Shown here in pieces: positions 50,256-57,784 of a DNA stretch of 64,000 nt; within the stretch, counting starts at the first letter, position 1, and the number at the start of each line of letters is the position of its first letter. The DNA is from Streptomyces gardneri. GTDB taxonomy: Bacteria; Actinomycetota; Actinomycetes; Streptomycetales; Streptomycetaceae. The notes below the pieces were generated by a model. That model saw nothing but the letters and a program-made list of their open reading frames with translations, searched no databases and had not been told where the DNA came from. The stretch spans positions 62,001 to 126,000 of the forward strand of contig NZ_BJMN01000013.1 in NCBI RefSeq assembly GCF_006539185.1. The letters run 5' to 3'. A program made the translations under genes and the position numbers.

Positions 50256-53060
50256 TCAGAAGATCAGGTTGTATATCTGCCAGCCGGGGCCGACGTTCAC
50301 GCGCGTGGCGAACGGCGCGGTGAGGCTGCCGGTGCCCTTGTACGACCAGAGGGTGCCGGAGGAGTCGCGGGCGATGAGGTCGCCCTTGCCGTCGGTGCTC
50401 AGGTCGCTCGGACCGACGATGCTGTTGTACGCACCCCAGCCGCCGCCGACCCGGTACCGCGTGGCGAACGGCGTGGTGGAGCTGCCCGTGCCCTTGTACG
50501 ACCACAGGACACCGGAGGCGTCGCGGCCGATGAGGTCGGCCTTGCCGTCGCCGGACAGGTCGCCGGTGCTGACGATCGCGTTGTAGGTCTGCCAGCCGCC
50601 GCCGACCCGGATGCGGGTGGCGAACGGAGTGGCCGGGGTGCCGGTGCCCTTGTACAGCCACAGGACACCCGACTTCTCACGGGCGATCAGGTCGGGCTTG
50701 CCGTCGTTGGTCACGTCCCGGACGGCGATGATCTTGTCGTAGACGCCCCAGCCGCCACCGGTCCGCAGCCGCGCCTTGAACGGCGCGGCCGGGTTGCCGC
50801 TGCCCTGGTAGTACCAGAGGACACCGGAGGCGTCCCGGGCCACGGCGTCACCGGTGCCGTCGGCACGGAGAGCGGTCATGGGAGTGACGGCGTTGTAGGC
50901 CTGCCACCCGGGCCCGACCCGGTACCGGTTCAGGAACGGCGCGGAGGCGTTGCCGGTGCCCTGGTACTGCCAGAGGACACCGGAGGCGTCACGGGCGAGG
51001 ACGTTGTAGCGGTTGGTGGCGTTCACCGCCGGGGCCGGGGCGGACTCGACGACGTCCGAGGCCTTCACCCACGCCATGCGGTGGTTGTAGCGGATCGGGA
51101 TGTACATGTCGGTGCCGACGACGTTCGTCTGGGCGGAGCCGAAGTAGTCGTCGCCCTTGACCGCCGGGCCGGCCTTCACGTACGCGCCGCCGTCGCCGAA
51201 GGCGTACAGCGACAGGTAGTTGGGGTTGTCCGTGGGGGCGGTGACACCGTTGGTGCCGGGGTACGCGGCCTTCTCGGGGAAGGCGCGGCCGTAGATCAGT
51301 GGGGTCTTGCCGGGTGCGGCCTTCAGGACCCGCTGCGTGCTGTCCTTGACGACGGACGTGTACTGGCCGCCCGGGTTGTAGAACCAGGCCTTCTGGCCGC
51401 CGTACCAGATCTGCGTCCAGTTGGTCTGGACGGCCGTCACCACGTAGGTGCCGCCCGCGCGGACCTTGTTGCCCCAGTTCGGTCCGTCGCTCCACAGGAC
51501 GTTGGGGATGTACGCGTCCTTGATCGGCGTCGTGGTCGAGGGCCCCGTGTAGAGGTAGCCGAAGTTGGCCGGCTGGGCGGGGACGGTGCTGCCGCCGTAG
51601 GTGATCGTCGGCTGGTTCGCCGAGGTGTACGGCGGGACGACGCGGACCAGCTGGCCGGCCTGAAGCAGACCGCCGGCGCCGCCGGCACCGGTCGGGGCGC
51701 CGAGCAGGGACATGTAGTGGTTCCAGTCCCAGAACGGACCGGCGTCCCAGTGCATGCCCGAGACCTTGGCGTTGACGTGGCCCGGGACCTCGTCGTGGCC
51801 GATGACGTGCTCACGGTCCAGCGGGATCCCGTACTGGGCCGCGAGGAACTTCACGAGCTTGGCGGAGGACTCGTACTGGGGCTCGGTGTACCAGTTGCCC
51901 GCCTTGATGGCGTAGCCCTCGTGCTCCACGCCGATGGCGTGCATGTTGTCGGTCCAGTTGCCCGCGTGCCACGCGATGTTCTTGTTCTCGACCATCTGGG
52001 TGACCAGACCGTCGCTCGCGCGGACCAGGTAGTGGGCGCTGCCCTTGGCCGTCGCGCTCTGGAAGGTCGCGATGGTGCCTTCGTAGCTGCCCTCGGTGTC
52101 GTGGATCACGATCCGGCGGACGTCCAGCTGGGTGTCCTTGGCCCGGTTGGCGAGCGTGTAGTTCCGCTGCCCGGTGCTCGGGACCTCGGCCGGGCGGAAG
52201 TCGCACACCAGGCCGGTCGGCGGGCACTCGGGCGTCGGGGTCGCCGTGGTGCTCGCGAAGCTCGCGGCCAGCGGCACGTTCGACGGCTTGGCGGGCTCCA
52301 CTTCGGGCGCGGCCGGCAGGGTGACCGGCTGGCCCTCGGTCGTGAGCGCGCGCTCACCCGTCTTGATCGACTCGAAGACGCGCTCCGCGAAGAGGTCGGC
52401 GCCCTTCCTGTCGGGGGACTGGCTGTAGCGGGCCACGGCCGGGTACCAGTCGGCCGGGTCCTCGGACAGCTCGGCGCCGGCCTGCTTCTGGTACTCGGCG
52501 AGCAGCGCGGCACCGGCGCGGATCGAGGCGGCGGTGTCGTCCTTGACGGCCTCGGCGGAGCTGTCGATCAGCTCGGCCGCCTTGTCCAGGGTGTGCAGCC
52601 GCGGGTCGTCGGTGTCGACGGTCTCCTTCGGCAGCGCCGCCAGGGCCTTGGCCTTGTCGAAGGTCTTCTCGATCTCGGCCTTGCCGCTCGCGTTGAGGTG
52701 GGCGAGCCGCTCCTTGTCGTCGTGCTGCTCGACGTCCTCCGGGTCGACGTCCGTCAGACCCATGACGTTGTACGCGCCGGTCGTGCTCGGCAGCCCGTCG
52801 TGCGACTCCCACCGCGTCTGGCGGTACGACACCGCCATCAGCACGCTCTGCGGCACGTCGAACTCACGCGCCGCGTTTGCGAACTGCGACTGGAGGGAAA
52901 CGTCACCGGCAGCAGCCTTGGCGTCGCCCGTCGCGCCGAGGAGGCCCGGGGACGCGACCGCGATCGTGCCGAGCGTGGCGGTGGCGACGACCGCGGCCGC
53001 CGCTCCGTACATAAGGCGTTTCTTCTTACGGTCCCTGCGGTGACTCTGGGTCACGCCCAC
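50256..53060 (-). CDS. Secreted N-acetylmuramoyl-L-alanine amidase with FG-GAP-like repeats
   Basis: A 934-residue exported protein. Basic N-terminus with a signal helix (about residues 15-50). The N-terminal module (50-260, ANAAREFDVPQSVLMAVSYRQTRWE) looks lysozyme- or transglycosylase-like in part. The zinc amidase_2/PGRP domain (about 310-450) has IVIHDTEGS, SAHYLVRASDG, IGVEHEG and VIGHDEVPGHVN. The last 250 residues are five to six VCBS/FG-GAP-type repeats with DASGVLWxYxGTG and GWxxYNxI. Start GTG 53060. The repeats likely aid wall or ligand binding. Confidence 0.9.
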   Translation of the reverse strand: MGVTQSHRRDRKKKRLMYGAAAAVVATATLGTIAVASPGLLGATGDAKAAAGDVSLQSQFANAAREFDVPQSVLMAVSYRQTRWESHDGLPSTTGAYNVMGLTDVDPEDVEQHDDKERLAHLNASGKAEIEKTFDKAKALAALPKETVDTDDPRLHTLDKAAELIDSSAEAVKDDTAASIRAGAALLAEYQKQAGAELSEDPADWYPAVARYSQSPDRKGADLFAERVFESIKTGERALTTEGQPVTLPAAPEVEPAKPSNVPLAASFASTTATPTPECPPTGLVCDFRPAEVPSTGQRNYTLANRAKDTQLDVRRIVIHDTEGSYEGTIATFQSATAKGSAHYLVRASDGLVTQMVENKNIAWHAGNWTDNMHAIGVEHEGYAIKAGNWYTEPQYESSAKLVKFLAAQYGIPLDREHVIGHDEVPGHVNAKVSGMHWDAGPFWDWNHYMSLLGAPTGAGGAGGLLQAGQLVRVVPPYTSANQPTITYGGSTVPAQPANFGYLYTGPSTTTPIKDAYIPNVLWSDGPNWGNKVRAGGTYVVTAVQTNWTQIWYGGQKAWFYNPGGQYTSVVKDSTQRVLKAAPGKTPLIYGRAFPEKAAYPGTNGVTAPTDNPNYLSLYAFGDGGAYVKAGPAVKGDDYFGSAQTNVVGTDMYIPIRYNHRMAWVKASDVVESAPAPAVNATNRYNVLARDASGVLWQYQGTGNASAPFLNRYRVGPGWQAYNAVTPMTALRADGTGDAVARDASGVLWYYQGSGNPAAPFKARLRTGGGWGVYDKIIAVRDVTNDGKPDLIAREKSGVLWLYKGTGTPATPFATRIRVGGGWQTYNAIVSTGDLSGDGKADLIGRDASGVLWSYKGTGSSTTPFATRYRVGGGWGAYNSIVGPSDLSTDGKGDLIARDSSGTLWSYKGTGSLTAPFATRVNVGPGWQIYNLIF

Positions 53061-53208
53061 CCCTGTGATTCGACTGTCAACTAGTGAAACGGGCCAGAGG
53101 GTAACACCACCCGAAGGCTTGAAGTTCGTCGACGGACATTTCGGGCGCGCGTCTCAGTCACTGGGCAGGGGGCCGAGACGGGGCCTGGAACCCCGTACTG
53201 TGGTGTGC

Positions 53209-54561
53209 GTGACCGTGAACGCTGATACCCACGCCGTCGCCAAGGCGACCTGGCGAGACCTGCCCGCGGCGCAGCAGCCCGAGTACCCCGATGCCGAGGC
53301 TCTGCGCGATGTGATCGCGGACCTCGAGTCCTATCCTCCGCTCGTCTTCGCCGGCGAGTGTGACCAGCTGCGCGCCCGGATGGGAGCCGTCGCCCGTGGC
53401 GAGGCGTTCCTCCTCCAGGGCGGCGACTGCGCCGAGGCCTTCGACGCCGTGTCCGCCGACCACATCCGGGCCAAGCTCAAGACGCTGCTCCAGATGAGCG
53501 CCGTCCTCACCTACGCGGCCTCCGTGCCCGTGGTGAAGGTCGGCCGCATCGCCGGCCAGTACTCGAAGCCCCGCTCCAAGGGGACCGAGACCCGTGACGG
53601 CGTGACCCTGCCGACGTACCGGGGCGACTCGGTCAACGGCTTCGGCTTCGACGAGAAGTCCCGCATCCCGGACCCCGAGCGCCTGAAGCGGATGTACAAC
53701 GCCTCCGCCTCCACGCTCAACCTGGTGCGCGCCTTCACCACCGGTGGCTACGCCGACCTGCGCCAGGTGCACGCCTGGAACCAGGACTTCGTGAAGTCGT
53801 CCCCCTCGGGCCAGCGCTACGAGCAGCTGGCGCGGGAGATCGACAACGCGCTGAACTTCATGAAGGCCTGTGGCACCGACCCGGCCGAGTTCAAGGCCGT
53901 CGAGTTCTACGCCTCCCACGAGGCGCTGCTGCTCGACTACGAAGGCGCCCTGACCCGTACGGACTCGCGCACCGGCAGGCTGTACGACACCTCCGGCCAC
54001 ATGGTCTGGATCGGTGAGCGCACCCGCCAGCTCGACCACGCGCACATCGAGTTCTGCTCGCAGATCGCCAACCCGATCGGCATCAAGCTCGGCCCGACCA
54101 CCACGGTGGACGAGGCGCTGACGTACGTCGACCGCCTCGACCCGGACCGCGAGCCGGGCCGGCTGACCTTCATCGTCCGCATGGGCGCCGACAAGGTCCG
54201 CGACAAGCTCCCCGAGCTCGTCGAGAAGGTCACCGCCTCGGGCGCGGTCGTCGCCTGGGTCACCGACCCGATGCACGGCAACACCTTCGAAGCCGCCTCC
54301 GGCCACAAGACGCGCCGTTTCGACGACGTGCTCGACGAGGTCAAGGGCTTCTTCGAGGTCCACAAGGCGCTCGGCACCCACCCGGGCGGCATCCACGTCG
54401 AGCTCACCGGTGACGACGTCACCGAGTGCGTGGGCGGCGGCGACGAGATCTTCGTCGACGACCTGCACCAGCGCTACGAGACGGCCTGCGACCCGCGCCT
54501 CAACCGGAGCCAGTCGCTCGACCTGGCGTTCCTGGTGGCGGAGATGTACCGCGACCAGTGA
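53209..54561 (+). CDS. Class II 3-deoxy-7-phosphoheptulonate (DAHP) synthase
   Basis: First enzyme of the shikimate pathway, joining phosphoenolpyruvate and erythrose 4-phosphate. The 450-residue protein is the plant/actinobacterial class II type: metal-site Cys in LLQGGDCAEAFD, KVGRIAGQYSKPRSK, TGHMVWIGERTRQLDHAHIEF-like block, KLGPTTT, and WVTDPMHGNTFEA. GTG 53209 gives the usual VTVNAD start. There is no ribosome-binding site, and a -10-like TACTGT ends 7 bases upstream, so the message may be leaderless. A large terminator follows. It feeds the same pathway as trpE/trpD in this window. Confidence 0.96.
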   Translation: MTVNADTHAVAKATWRDLPAAQQPEYPDAEALRDVIADLESYPPLVFAGECDQLRARMGAVARGEAFLLQGGDCAEAFDAVSADHIRAKLKTLLQMSAVLTYAASVPVVKVGRIAGQYSKPRSKGTETRDGVTLPTYRGDSVNGFGFDEKSRIPDPERLKRMYNASASTLNLVRAFTTGGYADLRQVHAWNQDFVKSSPSGQRYEQLAREIDNALNFMKACGTDPAEFKAVEFYASHEALLLDYEGALTRTDSRTGRLYDTSGHMVWIGERTRQLDHAHIEFCSQIANPIGIKLGPTTTVDEALTYVDRLDPDREPGRLTFIVRMGADKVRDKLPELVEKVTASGAVVAWVTDPMHGNTFEAASGHKTRRFDDVLDEVKGFFEVHKALGTHPGGIHVELTGDDVTECVGGGDEIFVDDLHQRYETACDPRLNRSQSLDLAFLVAEMYRDQ

Positions 54562-54581
54562 CGTGATCAGTCGGTAGGTAC

Positions 54582-54635
54582 CTACGACGATGGGGCGCGG
54601 ATCCATGTGATCCGCGCCCCATCGTCGTAGCCAGG
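54582..54635 (+). terminator. Terminator of the DAHP synthase gene
   Basis: A 22-bp perfect stem (54582-54603 with 54609-54630), CATGT loop, and CTTTT shortly after at 54637-54641. Confidence 0.88.
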
Positions 54636-54660
54636 GCTTTTGAGGCTCAGGTCCGCCGGG

Positions 54661-54679
54661 TAAGGTTAGGTTAGCCTTA
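54661..54679. promoter_or_regulatory. Iron box (IdeR/DmdR-type operator) of bfd
   Basis: TAAGGTTAGGTTAGCCTTA agrees with the iron-box consensus at 17 of 19 positions. It ends 25 bases before the bfd start, so iron-loaded DmdR/IdeR should repress the gene. Confidence 0.85.
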
Positions 54680-54704
54680 TCGATCTCGGCGGGAGGTGAA
54701 CCGC

Positions 54705-54944
54705 GTGTACGTCTGCTCATGCTTCGGTGTCACGGAGAAGCAGGTCAAGGAGCACGCGGACGCGGGCGCCTGCACGCCGCGCCAGATCGCCTCGGCCTGC
54801 AAGGCCGGAACTGACTGCGGTTCCTGCGTCCGTCGCATCCAGGCCATCCTCGGGCGCGGCAACTGCCCTCGCCGCGAGCTCCTGGACCAGGGCATGCCGG
54901 CCCTGGTCGCTGAGACCTTCACGGAGCTCGACGAAGCCGCCTAG
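54705..54944 (+). CDS. bfd: Bacterioferritin-associated ferredoxin (Bfd)
   Basis: A 79-residue [2Fe-2S] protein that reduces and mobilises iron stored in bacterioferritin. The cluster cysteines are in VYVCSCFGVTE and CGSCVRR (CxC near residue 4-6, CxxC near 39-42 together with the preceding DCGSC context). GTG 54705 was chosen because GGGAGGTG lies at the right distance; GTG 54696 overlaps that site. It faces the bacterioferritin gene, 21 bases away, and sits behind an iron box, so it is expected to be made under iron starvation. Confidence 0.92.
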   Translation: MYVCSCFGVTEKQVKEHADAGACTPRQIASACKAGTDCGSCVRRIQAILGRGNCPRRELLDQGMPALVAETFTELDEAA

Positions 54945-54965
54945 GGGTCCGCCGGCTCGGGTCCG

Positions 54966-55442
54966 CTAGCTCGGCTGCTCGATCAGGGTCGAGATGTAGA
55001 GCGCCTCGCCCAGGGACTCGATCAGCTCCAGCTGCGTGTCCAGGTAGTCGATGTGGTGCTCCTCGTCGGCGAGGATCTCCTCGAAGAGGTTGGCGGACGT
55101 GATGTCCCCCTTGGCGCGCATGACCTCGATCCCGCGCTTGAGGCGGTCGATCGCCTCCACCTCGACCTGGCGGTCCGCCTGGAACATCTCGGTGATCGTC
55201 TGCCCGACCCGGACGTGGAAGAGCCGCTGGTAGTTCGGCAGACCGTCGAGCATCAGGATGCGCTCGGTGATCTTGTCCGCGTGCTTCATCTCATCGATGG
55301 ACTCTTCGCGGGTGTACTTGGCGAGCTTCGTCCACCCCTTGTTGTCCTGGATGCGATAGTGCAGCCAGTACTGGTTGATGGCCGTCAGCTCGCCGGTCAG
55401 CTGCTCGTTGAGAAACTCGAGGACCTCGGGGTCGCCCTGCAT
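54966..55442 (-). CDS. bfr: Bacterioferritin
   Basis: A 158-residue ferritin-like subunit of the 24-mer iron-storage cage. Ferroxidase ligands are visible in NEQLTGELTAINQYWLHYR, ESIDEMKHADKITERILML, and DEEHHIDYLDTQL, with the haem-binding Met in DEMKHA. ATG 55442 follows GAAGGAG; an upstream extension lacks family similarity. It is convergent with bfd, pairing iron storage and release in one locus. Confidence 0.97.
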   Translation of the reverse strand: MQGDPEVLEFLNEQLTGELTAINQYWLHYRIQDNKGWTKLAKYTREESIDEMKHADKITERILMLDGLPNYQRLFHVRVGQTITEMFQADRQVEVEAIDRLKRGIEVMRAKGDITSANLFEEILADEEHHIDYLDTQLELIESLGEALYISTLIEQPS

Positions 55443-55626
55443 CGCAGAGGCTCCTTCCACTTCCACGTTGCGTGTCTGTGCCGTCACTGGGCAGGATGGC
55501 CGCATCCTCGCACCCCGAATGGGGGGCGTCCAGTAAGTGCAGGCTTAGTGGGAGTTGCCCGAATCCTGCACGGGTGCGAGGTTGACTGGTCATGACCACC
55601 CCTCGCCGTCTGTCACCATGGATGAC

Positions 55627-56277
55627 ATGGGTCAGCCGGAGAGCGGAGAACGCCGGGAAGGGGAAGCGGGGGAGGCGGATCGTTCGCCGGATCTTCCGCC
55701 GGGTCAGCGGCTGCAGCGCGGCTGGCCGGTCACCCACTACGGGCCTGTCCCCAAGTTCAAGCCGGACCGCTGGGAGTTCCGCGTCTTCGGCGCGACGGCG
55801 GACGGCGACAAGCGGTGCTGGAACCACGAGGAGTTCTCGGCCCTGCCGTTCTCCACGGTCGTGGCCGATCTGCACTGCGTCACGAAATTCAGCATGCTCG
55901 GGGCCGAATGGGGTGGGGTGCCCGCCCGGACCATCCTCGAACTGGCTCCGCCCGCGCCGCAGGTCACGCATGTGATGGTCTGGGCCGAGTACGGCTACAG
56001 CGCCAACATACGGCTCGCCGACTTCGCCGACGACCGCACGATCTTCGCCACCCACAAGGGCGGCGAGCTGCTCACCGCGGAGCACGGTTTCCCGTTGCGG
56101 CTCGTCGTCCCGCACCTGTACGCCTGGAAGGGGCCCAAGTGGGTCCGGGGCGTGGAGTACATGGCGGCCGACCGCCGGGGCTTCTGGGAGGAGCGCGGCT
56201 ACCACAACCTCGGTGACCCGTGGACGGAGCAGCGCTACTCGTACCAGGAGGAACCGGGGGACGGCCCGGAGCTGTAG
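55627..56277 (+). CDS. Sulfite oxidase-like molybdopterin oxidoreductase
   Basis: A 216-residue protein with only the molybdopterin domain of the sulfite-oxidase family. It contains the molybdenum-binding Cys in VVADLHCVTKFSMLG and the pocket sequences VWAEYGYSANIRL, HGFPLRLVVPHLYAWKGPKWVRGVEYM. It has neither a haem b5 domain nor a dimerisation domain, and no membrane partner adjoins it. ATG 55627 was chosen; ATG 55618 is in frame and neither has a clear ribosome-binding site. The physiological substrate is unknown. Confidence 0.9.
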   Translation: MGQPESGERREGEAGEADRSPDLPPGQRLQRGWPVTHYGPVPKFKPDRWEFRVFGATADGDKRCWNHEEFSALPFSTVVADLHCVTKFSMLGAEWGGVPARTILELAPPAPQVTHVMVWAEYGYSANIRLADFADDRTIFATHKGGELLTAEHGFPLRLVVPHLYAWKGPKWVRGVEYMAADRRGFWEERGYHNLGDPWTEQRYSYQEEPGDGPEL

Positions 56278-56314
56278 CGCTCCGGACCGCCGGGGAGTGT
56301 CTCGGCCGGTTCGT

Positions 56315-56860
56315 TCAGTGGTGGTACTGGTGGACCACCGCGTGGCCCTTGCCGCGGCCGATCATCCACTTGTTCACCGGGGTGGTGATCACGAACGCCG
56401 CGGCGAGCGCGATGGCGAGCACGATCCAGAAGAACGGCTCGTCGAGGTGCGCGTCCATGGCGCCCGGCCAGAGGGCGATGACGCCGTTGTCGATGATCTC
56501 CATGACGGCGATGGAGAGGGTGTCGGCGGCGAGCGCGACCTTGAAGGCCGTCCTGAAGTCGACGCCGGCGGACAGGATGCCGCGCAGGGTGAGCGCGTAG
56601 CCGAAGAAGAACGCCAGGATGATCGCGAGGATCATCGTCTGCATGTTGCCCCAGCCAAGCGCGGTGCCGATGACCATGCCGAGGATCTCGCCGATGGCGC
56701 AGCCGGTGAGGCAGTGCAGCGTGGCCTTGGCGGCCATGCCCCAGGAGACCTTGCCGTCGGCCTGGTGGTGGCCGTGGCCCTCGTGAGCGGTGTGGCCGCC
56801 GTGGCCTTCGTGACCCTCGTGGGCGGTGTGGTCGTGATGGGCGTGCGCTTCGTGCTGCAT
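56315..56860 (-). CDS. His-rich DUF4396 membrane protein, probable copper response
   Basis: A 181-residue membrane protein. The first 40 residues hold about 15 His in HxH and HEGH repeats (QHEAHAHHDHTAHEGHEGHG), a metal-binding tail. Four or five helices follow (about residues 48-165), including HCLTGCAIGEILGMVIG and AVMEIIDNGVIALWPG. I associate the core with DUF4396 from memory. ATG 56860 has GGGGG 5 bases upstream; TTG 56872 is an alternative. A CsoR-like operator lies 48 bases upstream, so copper induction is the likely role, in transport or protection. Confidence 0.85.
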   Translation of the reverse strand: MQHEAHAHHDHTAHEGHEGHGGHTAHEGHGHHQADGKVSWGMAAKATLHCLTGCAIGEILGMVIGTALGWGNMQTMILAIILAFFFGYALTLRGILSAGVDFRTAFKVALAADTLSIAVMEIIDNGVIALWPGAMDAHLDEPFFWIVLAIALAAAFVITTPVNKWMIGRGKGHAVVHQYHH

Positions 56861-56895
56861 CGGTGCCCCCAAAGCCGGGTAGCGGTTCCTGCCGT

Positions 56896-56937
56896 TGCAA
56901 GAACCGTATACCCCCCTGGGGTATTCCTCAACAGCGA
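56896..56937 (-). promoter_or_regulatory. CsoR-type copper operator within a promoter
   Basis: ATACCCC-CCT-GGGGTAT is a perfect inverted repeat at 56908-56924, matching the CsoR box pattern. On the minus strand TTGAGG, 17 bases, then TACGGT bracket it as -35 and -10, so a bound repressor would block RNA polymerase. Confidence 0.75.
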
Positions 56938-57779
56938 AGCTTCTTGAGGAGCTCCACGTCGGCGACGTGTCCCGCCGTGCCGCCCGGGGTCTCGATGACC
57001 AGTGGTACGCCGTCCGTCGCCGGGTGGCGCAGCAGCGCGCGGAAGGCGTCCTCTCCGATGTGGCCGGCGCCGATGTTGGCGTGGCGGTCCTTGTGGGCGC
57101 CCACGACGTCCTTCGAGTCGTTGGCGTGGATCAGCTTCAGCCGGCCCTCCCCGACGGTCGCCACCAGCTCGTCGAGCGTCCGCACCGCGCCGCCCGGCTC
57201 CGCGAGATCGTGGCCCGCCGCGAAGATGTGGCAGGTGTCGAGGCAGATGCCGAGCTTCGGGTGGCGGTCGAGCGCGTCGAAGTACGGGCCGAAGTCCTCC
57301 GCGCGCGAGCAGAGCGAGAAGCCCTGGCCGGCCGTCGACTCCAGGAGCAGATACGGGTCGTCCTCGTGCGTCAGCTCGTCGAGGAGCGGCAGCATCCGCT
57401 CCCGGACCTGGGCGAGGGCCACCTCGCGCGGGCGGCCCGCGGTCGCCGAGCCGGTGTGCACCACCACGCCCTTCGCGCCGATCTCGCGGCCCCGGCGCAG
57501 CGAGTGCCGCAGCGACTCGACCGACTTCTCCACGGTGGCCTCGGTGTGGGAGCCGAAGTTGATCAGATACGGGGCGTGGACCCAGGCCGAGATCGACCCG
57601 GCCTCGCACTCGGCCCGGAACCGCTCGTCCTGGGCCGGGTTGCCGACCGGGGTGGCCCAGCCGCGCGGGTTGGCGACGAAGACCTGCACGGTCTCGGCGC
57701 CGAGGACGCGGGCGTAGGCGAGGCCGGTCGTGGCGAGGCCACCGGCCACGGGGACGTGGCCGCCGACGGGGTTGCGCAT
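56928..57779 (-). CDS. nfo: Deoxyribonuclease IV (apurinic/apyrimidinic endonuclease)
   Basis: A 283-residue TIM-barrel AP endonuclease for base-excision repair. The three-zinc site is visible: WVHAPYLINFGS, VVVHTGSA, LLLESTAGQG, CLDTCHIFAAGHD, HANDSKD with GAHKDRHANIGAGHIG, and VIETPGG. ATG 57779 begins 5 bases after the kinase stop, so the gene is probably co-transcribed with it. The stop lies close to the CsoR-type promoter of the next gene. Confidence 0.95.
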   Translation of the reverse strand: MRNPVGGHVPVAGGLATTGLAYARVLGAETVQVFVANPRGWATPVGNPAQDERFRAECEAGSISAWVHAPYLINFGSHTEATVEKSVESLRHSLRRGREIGAKGVVVHTGSATAGRPREVALAQVRERMLPLLDELTHEDDPYLLLESTAGQGFSLCSRAEDFGPYFDALDRHPKLGICLDTCHIFAAGHDLAEPGGAVRTLDELVATVGEGRLKLIHANDSKDVVGAHKDRHANIGAGHIGEDAFRALLRHPATDGVPLVIETPGGTAGHVADVELLKKLRC

Positions 57780-57784
57780 GAGCT

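Noticed and set aside
55490..55560. Possible second iron box upstream of bfr
   Set aside because: TAAGTGCAGGCTTA has only 4-bp symmetry and matches the iron-box consensus poorly.
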